From an uncultured bacterium (GTDB lineage: Bacteria > Cyanobacteriota > Vampirovibrionia > Gastranaerophilales > Gastranaerophilaceae), in the NCBI GenBank assembly GCA_900554095.1, contig USGC01000012.1, forward strand, positions 1 through 20,981: 20,981 bases of DNA, in the 5' to 3' direction. The translations under genes were made by a program, and so were the position numbers. Positions 8,215 to 14,967 of the stretch are shown here, in pieces. Each line of letters begins with the position of its first letter. The first letter of the stretch is position 1. The notes below the pieces were generated by a model that saw only the letters and a program-made list of their open reading frames with translations, was not told the DNA's origin and searched no databases.

Positions 8215-8772
8215 ATGACCTCACTATCTAAAATTTGTCTGCACTGGACAGCAGGATCTAATTATCCCTGTAAGGAAGATTTGGCGGCATACCATTATTG
8301 CGTGGATAAATACGGCAGAATCTATGCAGGGAAACATAAACCTGAAGATAACCTGAACTGCTATGATGGTAATTATGCAATGCACTGCGGTGGCGGAAAT
8401 ACCGGTTGCATCGGATTATCTGTCTGCGGAATGGCTGGTTTTACGACAGATAAAAAGCAGACAAAATATCCGCTTACTCAAAAACAGATTGAATCATTGT
8501 GCTGCCTTGCAGGGTATTTATCCGTAAAATACGGGATTTTAATTTCTGAAAAATCAGTGTTTACGCATTATGAGTTCGACCAAAGACGAGCCAAAAACAA
8601 ACGTGAAGGCAAGATAGATATTACTTATCTTCACTACTTGCCGCATTTATCCCCGAATAGTGTCGGTAAATATCTAAGACAAAAAATATCTTGGTACAGA
8701 ACCAAGATAAAAGCCAACAAATACAAGTTTATTAAGAAAGGAGACTACTATGAGTTTATTCTCGTGGCTTAA
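8215..8772 (+). CDS. N-acetylmuramoyl-L-alanine amidase (phage endolysin, Amidase_2 type)
   Basis: 185 aa endolysin that should cleave the bond between MurNAc and L-Ala of peptidoglycan to release progeny. The zinc amidase pattern is visible: LHWTAG with H10 near the N-terminus, YHYCVDKYGRIYAG (residues 26-39), MHCGGGNTGCIGLSVCGM (56-73), FTHYEFDQ with H118, and D135 in GKIDITYL. H10, H118 and D135 are the likely zinc ligands by comparison with T7 lysozyme/AmpD-type enzymes. There is no signal peptide, so a holin or other export route is expected. The unusual number of Cys residues is notable. AAGGAG precedes ATG 8215. The 3' end overlaps the next gene by 23 bases. Confidence 0.88.
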   Translation: MTSLSKICLHWTAGSNYPCKEDLAAYHYCVDKYGRIYAGKHKPEDNLNCYDGNYAMHCGGGNTGCIGLSVCGMAGFTTDKKQTKYPLTQKQIESLCCLAGYLSVKYGILISEKSVFTHYEFDQRRAKNKREGKIDITYLHYLPHLSPNSVGKYLRQKISWYRTKIKANKYKFIKKGDYYEFILVA

Positions 8773-9040
8773 AGACTGGAAAGTCTTGAATGAACTGTGG
8801 GATGCCATTGAACCTTTTGTAATTAATCTTGCGGAAAAGAATGTTCCCAAGTATATTACAAAACTTTATGAAAATCTTGCAAAAGCGACACAGCCGGCTC
8901 TTGACAGTTTGAAAAAACTGAAAGAAAAGATTAAAACTTCTCCGAATGCTCTGGACGATTATTGTTTTAATCAGGGTGTGAACGCTATTGAAACATTTGC
9001 CAATCACCTCTTGACCGTAGTTGCGGATTTGAGGAAATAA
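8750..9040 (+). CDS. Small helical protein next to endolysin, function unknown
   Basis: 96 aa. ATG at 8750 lies inside the end of the amidase gene and has AAAGGAG a few bases upstream. The protein is almost entirely helix-forming, with an amphipathic N-terminus rich in Trp (FSWLKDWKVLNELWDAIEPF) and a Lys-rich centre. There is no clear membrane segment, so it is not a textbook holin. Its place between the amidase and another small protein makes a lysis-associated role possible, but that is inference from position only. Confidence 0.7.
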   Translation: MSLFSWLKDWKVLNELWDAIEPFVINLAEKNVPKYITKLYENLAKATQPALDSLKKLKEKIKTSPNALDDYCFNQGVNAIETFANHLLTVVADLRK

Positions 9041-9044
9041 GCAG

Positions 9045-9287
9045 ATGTGGTTTTCTGCAATGATTAAATCTTTATGTGACTGTATCTCGCAAATTGCGAG
9101 GTACGGTCAGACAAAGATTGAAAATCAGGAGGCTTCCTCAATTATTCAGGACAAGGAAGATTTGGAAAAAGCCGGCAATTATGCAGAGCAGATTATTGAA
9201 ATCGCTCAAAAATATAAATCTTCAATGTCTAAAAAGGATCAGCGAAAGCTGAAATCGTTAATAAAAAAATTTAATAAGGTGGATTAA
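9045..9287 (+). CDS. Small helical protein in lysis region, function unknown
   Basis: 80 aa, 4 bases after the previous stop, with GAGG upstream. The first ~20 residues are moderately hydrophobic (MWFSAMIKSLCDCISQIARY). The remainder is a charged helix ending in a Lys-rich segment. The hydrophobic start plus basic tail could describe a small membrane-active protein, but the hydrophobic stretch is short and broken by charges. It sits in the same transcription unit as the amidase. Confidence 0.68.
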   Translation: MWFSAMIKSLCDCISQIARYGQTKIENQEASSIIQDKEDLEKAGNYAEQIIEIAQKYKSSMSKKDQRKLKSLIKKFNKVD

Positions 9288-9289
9288 TT

Positions 9290-9913
9290 ATGTCTTGGAG
9301 AGATTTATTAAACGTACAAAATGTTGAAAAAGGTTTCTTTGCCTCCTCCAATTCCTATGGCATACCCGATATTATTCCGGATGAGTTTGATGTAAAAGAG
9401 CTCATCCCTTATCGGGTAGATTCTAACAGAAACGGAACGGCACATTTTTTCTTAGATGATTACAGGTTTGAGAGATGTTGGAAAAATGCCGACTCTCAAA
9501 TAGAAGAGTTGAAAAAATATGTAGGGGTGTTGTCTCCTGATTTTTCAATGTACACAAATTACCCTGAAGCGTTCCAAATTTGGCAGGTTTACAGAAACCG
9601 CTGGTGTGCTGCTTATTGGCAAAGTAAAGGAATAAAAGTTATTCCGACAATCAGTTGGTCTGATGAATCCAGTTATAAATATGCATTCCTGGGTATTCCT
9701 AAAAATTCTGTTGTTGCAATAGGTACGGTTGGAGTTGTTAATGACAAAAACGCTGAAAGACTCTTTATGCAGGGCTTTAAAGAAATGTTAAAACAACTTG
9801 AACCCAAGCGTATTTTGATTTATGGAAACAGACTGACCGAACTTGAGGGATACAAAAATCTTCAATGGTTCGAACCTTACACAAACAAATGGAATAAAAA
9901 GAAAGGCAGGTAA
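9290..9913 (+). CDS. DUF4417-domain protein
   Basis: 207 aa. I recognise the DUF4417 family by the pattern HFFLDDYRFERCWKNAD, then LSPDFSMYTNYPEAFQIWQV near residue 80, W(C)AAYWQSKGIKVIPTISW near 105, SVVAIGTVG near 138, and the C-terminal KRILIYGNR. Members are common in phages and integrative elements; their biochemical role is not established to my knowledge. It begins 2 bases after the previous stop and ends 2 bases before an MGGRGSGG protein, a neighbour pairing I have seen with this family in other mobile elements. Confidence 0.78.
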   Translation: MSWRDLLNVQNVEKGFFASSNSYGIPDIIPDEFDVKELIPYRVDSNRNGTAHFFLDDYRFERCWKNADSQIEELKKYVGVLSPDFSMYTNYPEAFQIWQVYRNRWCAAYWQSKGIKVIPTISWSDESSYKYAFLGIPKNSVVAIGTVGVVNDKNAERLFMQGFKEMLKQLEPKRILIYGNRLTELEGYKNLQWFEPYTNKWNKKKGR

Positions 9914-9915
9914 AA

Positions 9916-10557
9916 ATGGGCGGTCGAGGATCCGGAGGAAGTAAAAATGGCGGCGGTGCTGCCTCAAAAAATATCGGAGAAGGTATAACAGACAAAGACG
10001 AGCTTATTAGATTGTATAACAGTATTTCAGGAAATCCAGCTTATACAACTGAAGAAAGAGTACGAGCCATGGAGTCTATCAAAAAAAGAATTGATGAACT
10101 TGATGCTAAAAAAGCAGCAGATTTAAAACAAAAACGTCTTGATGCTTTAGCCAAGGCTCGTGCTAAACGTGCAGAAAACCTCAAAAACGGTGTTAAAACA
10201 GAAAAGAACCCCCGTGCTAAAAAGGCAAAAATGTCTATAGACAGCACAGTTTCTAACTTGAAAGATGAATTAATAAGTAAAGTTTCAACTGATGGATACA
10301 TTCGCCGAAGTGACTTTAGAGTTGAAGATTATGGAGATTTTATAAATGTTTCGGTGCGAAGTCTTGGTAAATGGAAAAATCCTTCTGATGCAAGAGACGA
10401 GGAAGATTATGATTGGCAAGTTTTGCATAAATCAAGTCGTTCTCAAATCGATAAAGTAGTTAAACGAATATCCAGACAATCCGGCAGAAAACTTTCTTGG
10501 TCGCAAGAAGAAAAAAATTGGATTGGTGTAGATATTCCAAAAATGAAAGGAGACTAA
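9916..10557 (+). CDS. Gly-rich N-terminus 'MGGRGSGG' protein A
   Basis: 213 aa. It starts MGGRGSGGSKNGGGAASKN, a hallmark of a loosely defined group of phage/element proteins often encoded next to DUF4417 genes. Residues about 30-115 are a charged helical region very rich in Lys, Ala and Arg (KQKRLDALAKARAKRAENLK). The C-terminal ~95 residues look folded, with FRVEDYGDFINVSVRSLGKW and a tail WSQEEKNWIGVDIPKMKGD. This could be a nucleic-acid-binding or internal virion protein; I see no catalytic motif. The next gene starts 3 bases downstream and shares the N-terminus. Confidence 0.72.
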   Translation: MGGRGSGGSKNGGGAASKNIGEGITDKDELIRLYNSISGNPAYTTEERVRAMESIKKRIDELDAKKAADLKQKRLDALAKARAKRAENLKNGVKTEKNPRAKKAKMSIDSTVSNLKDELISKVSTDGYIRRSDFRVEDYGDFINVSVRSLGKWKNPSDARDEEDYDWQVLHKSSRSQIDKVVKRISRQSGRKLSWSQEEKNWIGVDIPKMKGD

Positions 10558-10560
10558 TAT

Positions 10561-11115
10561 ATGGGAGGACGTGGTTCAGGCGGAAGTCGTGGCGGTGGCG
10601 GTGCAAGCAAATCTATTGATGCAAAAACCGAAAATAAATTGAACTCATTGTTAAATCAATCATATAAATATGATGACGAGGCTTATGAATTTTCAAGAAG
10701 AGCTGCATCTGAAAGAGCTATGGCAAAAAGGTATAAACAACTCGGCAAAAAACAATTAGCAAAAGATTATACTCAATATGCAAAAGAGGCTCAAGCAAGA
10801 GCGGATAAAGCAAAAGTTCGGGCTAAACAATATCTAGATGAGGCTTCCAAACTTACAAGCAAAAAAATTCGAGATATTCCGAGAACTTATCAATATAAGG
10901 GTGAAAAGGGTGTAAGGACTGTATATAAAAGCCCTCAGAATGCTAGAAAAGCTTACGAACAATCAAGACAAAATTTAGTCAGCACTGCATACCGAGACCA
11001 TCCAACCATTGTAGAATCACCAAAAGGCGGATATAGCGTAATGCCCCATGGGATAGCAAAATTAAACAAATTAAAAGAAATAAGTCCATATAGTATTGAT
11101 ATGGGGAATTCTTAA
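10561..11115 (+). CDS. Gly-rich N-terminus 'MGGRGSGG' protein B
   Basis: 184 aa, AAAGGAG upstream. It begins MGGRGSGGSRGGGGASKSID, nearly the same as the previous protein, but the rest differs: a long Ala/Lys/Tyr helix (SRRAASERAMAKRYKQLGKK and following, about residues 40-100), then a basic domain with YKSPQNARKAYEQSRQNL and a short C-terminal IVESPKGGYSVMPHG element. The shared N-terminus over different bodies suggests a modular tag, perhaps for packaging or targeting; that is inference. Two bases after its stop begins the first leader repeat. Confidence 0.72.
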   Translation: MGGRGSGGSRGGGGASKSIDAKTENKLNSLLNQSYKYDDEAYEFSRRAASERAMAKRYKQLGKKQLAKDYTQYAKEAQARADKAKVRAKQYLDEASKLTSKKIRDIPRTYQYKGEKGVRTVYKSPQNARKAYEQSRQNLVSTAYRDHPTIVESPKGGYSVMPHGIAKLNKLKEISPYSIDMGNS

Positions 11116-11117
11116 TT

Positions 11118-11189
11118 GTGTCTGAATGATACGGAATTGGGAGCAATGACTTCCAATTCTTTCTCTTCAGAGCGATGAATGTGGTTGTT
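11118..11189 (+). repeat. Leader element copy 1 (GTGTCTGAATGATAC family)
   Basis: It begins 2 bases after a stop codon with GTGTCTGAATGATAC, a hairpin GTGTC-TGAAT-GATAC, shared exactly with copies at 12366 and 13384. Downstream are CAATGACTT and GATGAATGT. AGCAATGAC here can pair with GTGGTTGTT further on (8 of 9 positions), matching the same pairing in the other copies. It also has a private strong hairpin, GAATTGGGAG-CAATGA-CTTCCAATTC. The ribosome binding site of the next gene follows about 15 bases later. Regulatory leader RNA or protein-binding site is inferred. Confidence 0.6.
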
Positions 11190-11209
11190 AATAAATAAAG
11201 GAGGTCAAT

Positions 11210-12022
11210 ATGACAGAAACAATCACAGCAACTGAAGTTTTAAAAAGCAGACAAAACTTCTCAGATTACATTGAACAAAATGCCGATACGGTAATCAAAA
11301 ATTTACTCAAAGATTATCCGCCTCGACCGTTACAAATTATTTATCCACAGCTTACACAAAGCTCAGATGGTTTAATAGAAATTGTAAGGCAATTAGAGGG
11401 TAATCAAAAAGCGTATATTTTCTGGTTTATCGTCAACGAGAAAGAAGATTTAAAAAATATCGCTTTAAAGTTAAATCTTTTTTTCGATAAAAATTACTGC
11501 GGTATATTTATCATTAAAGCAGTTTTAAACGAGGATAAAATAGAGTTTGAACCCGTTTTGAAACCCGAACTCGTTGTTAAGCAAAAACGAGAAGTAAATA
11601 CAAATACACCATCAAAACAATTACAAAAGAAATATTGGGACAAATATATTGAACTTTGTGATGCAAGCGAGCATCCTGAAATGCAAATAAGCGAGGCTTT
11701 GCCGAGACATTATCAATATATCTCAATAGGAAAAGCCGGCATTCAAATTTTACAAACGATCAATACCGCTAAAAATTATGTTGCATCTGAGATTGCAATC
11801 AATAACAATAAGTCAATTTATGAATTTTTCTTTGATTTAAAAGATAAGATAGAGGATGAAATCGGCGAATTAGAGTGGTATTGCAAGGATAATACCAAGT
11901 CCACAAAAATAAGAAAAGTCTTTGAAATTGATGTCAATAATCCGGAAAACCACGAAAAGGCAATATTAGAACAAGTAAAAATGGGGGCAGAGTTGAAAGC
12001 CATCATTTATAAATATCTATAA
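11210..12022 (+). CDS. DUF4268-domain protein, possible nuclease/defence-related moron
   Basis: 270 aa, AAAGGAGG upstream. Residues about 137-245 match DUF4268: LQKKYWDKYIELCD, then ALPRHYQYISIGKAGIQI, VASEIAINNNKSIYEFFFDL and EIGELEWYCKDNTKSTKI. DUF4268 is often the C-terminal part of proteins with a restriction-endonuclease-like N-terminal domain. Here the N-terminal ~130 residues have an alpha/beta pattern (LQIIYPQL, AYIFWFIVNEKEDLK, GIFIIKAVLN), but I see no clear PD-(D/E)xK triad. It is preceded by leader element 1 and followed by a perfect hairpin. Defence, anti-defence or exclusion role is inference. Confidence 0.72.
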   Translation: MTETITATEVLKSRQNFSDYIEQNADTVIKNLLKDYPPRPLQIIYPQLTQSSDGLIEIVRQLEGNQKAYIFWFIVNEKEDLKNIALKLNLFFDKNYCGIFIIKAVLNEDKIEFEPVLKPELVVKQKREVNTNTPSKQLQKKYWDKYIELCDASEHPEMQISEALPRHYQYISIGKAGIQILQTINTAKNYVASEIAINNNKSIYEFFFDLKDKIEDEIGELEWYCKDNTKSTKIRKVFEIDVNNPENHEKAILEQVKMGAELKAIIYKYL

Positions 12023-12024
12023 CT

Positions 12025-12047
12025 AAGGGGGAGATATTCTCCCCCTT
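12025..12047 (+). terminator. Perfect GC-rich hairpin, attenuator/terminator
   Basis: AAGGGGGAGA, loop TAT, TCTCCCCCTT: a perfect 10-bp stem immediately after the DUF4268 gene stop. Only a short T run follows (TTTATAAATAA), so it may partially terminate or protect the 3' end of the message. Confidence 0.65.
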
Positions 12048-12105
12048 TATAAATAACCCCAATCGGGTAATAGACACATGAATAATAAAGGAATAGGATT
12101 GAACT

Positions 12106-12360
12106 ATGGCACAAAAAATTATTGTAAAAAATAAAAGAACTCGTGAACTCTTGGAATTAACCCTGCCGGAATTTAAGGAAAAATTTAAAGCCGAATTAAA
12201 AACGGCTCTTGATAATTTTGAAAAGCAAGAAAGCCGGAAAAATTTTCTGCCGTCATTTGTTAAACCAAACAATAATTTTGAATCCGATTTTTACTTCAGC
12301 TTACGTTGGAATTTCAATAATTTGCAAAATTCAAACTGGTATATTGAACGTATCCTTTAA
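12106..12360 (+). CDS. Small accessory protein, function unknown
   Basis: 84 aa. It starts MAQKIIVKNKRTRELLELTL with a LPEFKEKFKAELKTALDNFE helix, then a Phe/Asn-rich C-terminus (FYFSLRWNFNNLQNSNWYIE). AAAGGAATAGGA lies upstream. Unlike the three neighbouring accessory genes it has no copy of the leader element in front; instead it follows the hairpin at 12025-12047. No family recognised. The ATG lies 83 bases after the previous stop. Its stop is followed 5 bases later by leader element 2. Confidence 0.65.
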   Translation: MAQKIIVKNKRTRELLELTLPEFKEKFKAELKTALDNFEKQESRKNFLPSFVKPNNNFESDFYFSLRWNFNNLQNSNWYIERIL

Positions 12361-12365
12361 TTAAT

Positions 12366-12436
12366 GTGTCTGAATGATACGAAATGTCTGCAATGACTTC
12401 ACTTTTGCCCTGCCAAGAGTGATGAATGTCAGTGTA
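12366..12436 (+). repeat. Leader element copy 2
   Basis: GTGTCTGAATGATAC (12366-12380) starts 5 bases after a stop codon. TGCAATGAC can pair with GTCAGTGTA at the 3' end (8 of 9, one G-U and one A-G mismatch), enclosing an internal hairpin CACTTTTG...CAAGAGTG (8 bp). AAGGAG of the next gene begins 12 bases after the element. Spacing and order of blocks match copies 1 and 3. Confidence 0.65.
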
Positions 12437-12461
12437 GAACAAAACATAAGGAGACACAATT

Positions 12462-13382
12462 ATGACAACAATTGAACAAAACTATCTTGAATTTATTAAG
12501 GCAATAACTAAGGACAACGATGAGCACAGAATAAAAAGAATGATTAGTTCTTTTAATAAATCGCTTTATAAAAAACTAAACGTAGATATTACTAAGGTCA
12601 AATTGTTTAGAGCATATAATTTAAAAAATATAAAAGATTTCTTAAAATTTACACATTTGGATAATATCTATTTATTAGTAGCTCTGGAAGAATATAGAGG
12701 CTTTAAAATCGTTCTTACCGATTTTAATTCTAAAAAAACAATAGACTCTCTGGGCTATTACGGTTATGAAAAAGTAACACTTCAAAAATATTTAAAAGAA
12801 GAAATTCCGGTATTTATTGTATATGCAAATAAAAAAGACCAAGAACAGATCTCAAAACTGATACAAAACAGAATGCAGAGAAAGAAAAGTTCCTACCTGG
12901 ATATAAATTCGGTCTTGTATAGAAGCAAAAATCGGTATGGAAACAAAGATAAATCCGGCTATATTAGTGATATAAATAAAATTTATAAAAAATTCTGCGA
13001 AAAATTCATCATTAAAAACGATATAAATTATTTAGTAGACTATATCTTAAGTAAAGAAACAAGATTACACGAAATTTATCAGGTCGCACGAAATACGGTT
13101 TTTAAAAATAAACCAAGTAATATTAACGTGCTAGGATATTCATTCCCAAGTTTTGATTATGAATTATCTTATATGACAACAGCACTCTATGACTTACAGA
13201 ATATTGATATCAAGGTCAGAAATTATCAGAATAAAGATCCTGAAACAAACTCTGAAGAATACAGACAGTATTTTGAAAACGAATGTAAACGTGAAATAGA
13301 AAGAAACTTTATTAAAATAATTGAAAAAGAGCAATCTTTTAAAACCAATATTAATGAGTTTATACAATCCAATAATCGTTAA
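12462..13382 (+). CDS. Accessory protein of unknown function (306 aa)
   Basis: 306 aa behind AAGGAG. A Lys/Asn/Ile-rich, mostly helical protein with no recognised family. Notable segments: YLLVALEEYRGFKIVLTDFN (about residues 70-90) and YEKVTLQKYLKEEIPVFIVY, resembling an alpha/beta core; then a basic stretch with QNRMQRKKSSYLDINSVLYR; and a helical C-terminus ending in IEKEQSFKTNINEF. Even more AT-rich than the tail genes, consistent with a recently acquired moron. It is bracketed by leader elements 2 and 3. Anti-host or exclusion function is only a guess from position at the distal end of the late operon. Confidence 0.68.
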   Translation: MTTIEQNYLEFIKAITKDNDEHRIKRMISSFNKSLYKKLNVDITKVKLFRAYNLKNIKDFLKFTHLDNIYLLVALEEYRGFKIVLTDFNSKKTIDSLGYYGYEKVTLQKYLKEEIPVFIVYANKKDQEQISKLIQNRMQRKKSSYLDINSVLYRSKNRYGNKDKSGYISDINKIYKKFCEKFIIKNDINYLVDYILSKETRLHEIYQVARNTVFKNKPSNINVLGYSFPSFDYELSYMTTALYDLQNIDIKVRNYQNKDPETNSEEYRQYFENECKREIERNFIKIIEKEQSFKTNINEFIQSNNR

Positions 13383-13383
13383 T

Positions 13384-13454
13384 GTGTCTGAATGATACAA
13401 AACGTCTACAATGACTTGATTTACAAACTAATGCAATCGATTAATGTCAATGTA
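13384..13454 (+). repeat. Leader element copy 3
   Basis: GTGTCTGAATGATAC (13384-13398) starts 1 base after a stop codon. TACAATGAC can pair with GTCAATGTA (9 positions, one internal A-A mismatch), enclosing a weak TTGATT...AATCGA hairpin. The AAAGGAG of the next gene follows 11 bases later. The P2-like pairing is kept in all three copies although the bases differ. Confidence 0.65.
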
Positions 13455-13478
13455 ATAACTTAATCAAAGGAGATTATT

Positions 13479-13691
13479 ATGACAAAAACAAACAAACAAC
13501 AGTTGATTGAAAACATTAAACAAGCAACTCCAGAAAGGGTAAAAGAACATTTACTTGAGTTAATTCAAGATTTAGTTGAAGAAGGACAGATTACCCCAGG
13601 TTGCGATAACGGTTATATAGATAACGAAGAGGGAATTCCTCTGCTTGATTTTTACATAGATAATTTTATGTTTACCAACTTTGCAGAATAG
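13479..13691 (+). CDS. Small acidic accessory protein
   Basis: 70 aa behind AAAGGAG, preceded by leader element 3. The N-terminal half is a helix (TKTNKQQLIENIKQATPERV, then KEHLLELIQDLVEEGQI). The C-terminal half is strongly acidic (CDNGYIDNEEGIPLLDFYID). Small acidic phage proteins include DNA mimics that block restriction or transcription factors; no specific family is recognisable here, so this remains a hypothesis. The next gene lies 24 bases downstream. Confidence 0.65.
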   Translation: MTKTNKQQLIENIKQATPERVKEHLLELIQDLVEEGQITPGCDNGYIDNEEGIPLLDFYIDNFMFTNFAE

Positions 13692-13715
13692 GAGCAGTAA
13701 AGAAAGGATAAAATT

Positions 13716-14231
13716 ATGACAAAGAAAATTTTAAAAACGCAAAACAAAGAATGGGGGTTCTGGGGAACAACAGCACAACATTATACCAACAAAGAAACTC
13801 AACAGAGATGGAACGATGCTTTTGAAACCCTGCTTGAATTATCAGGGGCAAAACCTGAACAGATTAGAGAATTGTTGGATGCAAGAATAGGCAGACACTT
13901 CGCAGACCAATGTTTTGGAGAAAAAGACGTCAAACAAATAACAAAAGAACATTATTTTGGATGGCTTGATAAAGTTTTATTTGAAGATGAAACTTCTCAT
14001 AAACCTTTAGAAAGCGAAAAAAGTTCCGTTTTATTCGGCACAAATGTATATAACACAATTCACGATAGAGTAGACGTTGTATTATACACTTACAAAAACA
14101 AAAACAGAATCCACGAGGATTATGCAATGTGCATAACAAAGAATCAAAAGAAATATAGAATCGGGATGGATTACATAAGACCGATTGATGATATGAATGA
14201 AGAAGAATTATGCAGAGCCGGATTGGCTTAA
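13716..14231 (+). CDS. Accessory protein of unknown function (171 aa), last late gene
   Basis: 171 aa with GAAAGGA upstream. The N-terminal half contains WGFWGTTAQHYTNKETQQRW and a helical ELLDARIGRHFADQCFGEKD segment. The C-terminal half is a beta-looking module (DRVDVVLYTYKNKNRIHEDY, then KKYRIGMDYIRPIDDMNEEE). The RxxxHFAD motif looks like a small folded enzyme or inhibitor, but I recognise no family. It is the last gene of the rightward transcript and ends 21 bases before a perfect hairpin terminator. Confidence 0.66.
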   Translation: MTKKILKTQNKEWGFWGTTAQHYTNKETQQRWNDAFETLLELSGAKPEQIRELLDARIGRHFADQCFGEKDVKQITKEHYFGWLDKVLFEDETSHKPLESEKSSVLFGTNVYNTIHDRVDVVLYTYKNKNRIHEDYAMCITKNQKKYRIGMDYIRPIDDMNEEELCRAGLA

Positions 14232-14251
14232 TCAATTAAAATTTAATAACT

Positions 14252-14272
14252 AACGCTATATTTTATAGCGTT
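14252..14272. terminator. Shared terminator between convergent transcripts
   Basis: AACGCTATA-TTT-TATAGCGTT is a perfect 9-bp stem, followed on the plus strand by TTTACTTTT. It ends the rightward late transcript. On the minus strand the stop codon of the 95-aa gene (14263-14265) lies inside the hairpin loop/stem, so the same structure closes the leftward transcript. Confidence 0.8.
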
Positions 14273-14550
14273 TTACTTTTCCCAACATATTCCAAATACC
14301 GATTATAACAATTAAAAAATACGTTTTCTTCATCAATAAAACTAGACGACTCAAGAGCTTCCTGCATTACATTTACAGGCATTGAAAAATAATCGCTCGG
14401 CTGATTCCCCAGTCTTATTATAAGAGAGTCGGCATCTGATACAGAATGCTCAACGTAAAAATAATAATCTCTGATTTCATCAGAACCTAAATATATGCAA
14501 TCTTCGCAATTGTGTCTATATAAAGGTTTTTGTTTTTCTAATACCGGCAT
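14263..14550 (-). CDS. Small conserved-looking protein of unknown function (95 aa)
   Basis: 95 aa, GAGGGG upstream of ATG 14550. The N-terminus holds three Cys in HNCEDCIYLG near residues 13-22, and one more occurs in FFNCYNRYLEYV near the C-terminus. The protein is acidic in the middle (SVSDADSLIIRLGNQ). No family recognised. It lies downstream of mor on the same strand but behind a terminator, and has its own good promoter, so it is probably expressed independently of the early operon, perhaps in the lysogen. Its stop lies in the shared terminator. Confidence 0.7.
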   Translation of the reverse strand: MPVLEKQKPLYRHNCEDCIYLGSDEIRDYYFYVEHSVSDADSLIIRLGNQPSDYFSMPVNVMQEALESSSFIDEENVFFNCYNRYLEYVGKSKTL

Positions 14551-14572
14551 GTTATCCCCTCATGTAAAATAA

Positions 14573-14601
14573 ATTATACAAGAAAAACTCTAATGTTTAA
14601 A
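14573..14601 (-). promoter_or_regulatory. Promoter for the 95-aa gene
   Basis: On the minus strand a consensus TATAAT (14578-14573) is preceded by a 17-base spacer and TTTAAA (14601-14596), a 4 of 6 match to the -35 consensus. The -35 lies within the terminator hairpin that closes the early operon. The ATG is 23 bases beyond the -10. Confidence 0.55.
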
Positions 14602-14610
14602 CACTAGAGT
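14581..14610 (-). terminator. Rho-independent terminator of the early operon
   Basis: Minus-strand ACTCTA-G-TGTTTAAACA-T-TAGAGT forms a long stem (the G and T pair as a wobble) followed by TTTTTCT. It lies 25 bases after the mor stop and should end the early transcript. Confidence 0.7.
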
Positions 14611-14634
14611 AAAGAAGTGATGTTTAAAGATTCA

Positions 14635-14946
14635 CTATTTATCCGACTTTGGCAAGTTGTGCTTTTTGTGGAGATTCTTTTTTATAATTTTATAAATATA
14701 TCTTTGAGATAAATCGCATTCAATTGCGAGGCGGTTTACGGTATATTTTCTGCCATCATACTGGCTCATGATATATTTTTCTTTTATCTCACGAAACGGA
14801 TTTTTCGGGATACTTACTGTTAATCCCGGCGAGCAGAAAATAAGAGCCAAGGCGGATTTTATGCCGGCAGATTCTGCGATGAACTTTAAGTCATCGTTCG
14901 GCATATCTTCAGGCTGTATCAAGTCCATCCAAGGCTTGTAATCCAT
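14635..14946 (-). CDS. mor: Mor-family transcription activator (middle/late gene activator)
   Basis: 103 aa. Residues about 40-95 match the Mor/C activator family of Mu: GLTVSIPKNPFREIKEKYIM, then YDGRKYTVNRLAIECDLSQR and a recognition helix YIYKIIKKN. In Mu, Mor activates the middle promoter as a dimer contacting RNA polymerase, and is the last gene of the early operon, as here. It has RBS AAGAGGAG, 3 bases before ATG 14946. Only 21 bases separate this start from the 3' end of a hammerhead ribozyme, so cleaved mRNA would carry a short 5'-OH leader with about 50 bases before the ATG. Slightly short compared with Mu Mor (129 aa). Confidence 0.85.
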   Translation of the reverse strand: MDYKPWMDLIQPEDMPNDDLKFIAESAGIKSALALIFCSPGLTVSIPKNPFREIKEKYIMSQYDGRKYTVNRLAIECDLSQRYIYKIIKKNLHKKHNLPKSDK

Positions 14947-14967
14947 AATCTCCTCTTATTTAATGGT

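Noticed and set aside
11118..13454. The three leader repeats as hammerhead ribozymes, because they contain CTGAATGATAC followed by GAAA-like bases
   Set aside because: The core would need CTGANGA; here CTGAATGA has an extra base, and no GTC site with flanking stems fits in a three-way junction. GAAA is also not kept in copies 1 and 3.
11118..13454. CRISPR array made of the repeated elements
   Set aside because: Copies are about 1 kb apart with genes between them; there is no regular spacer pattern and no cas gene.
14476..14482. Isolated CTGATGA on the minus strand (also near 15639)
   Set aside because: Both are within coding frames and lack GAAA and stem partners, so they are chance matches.
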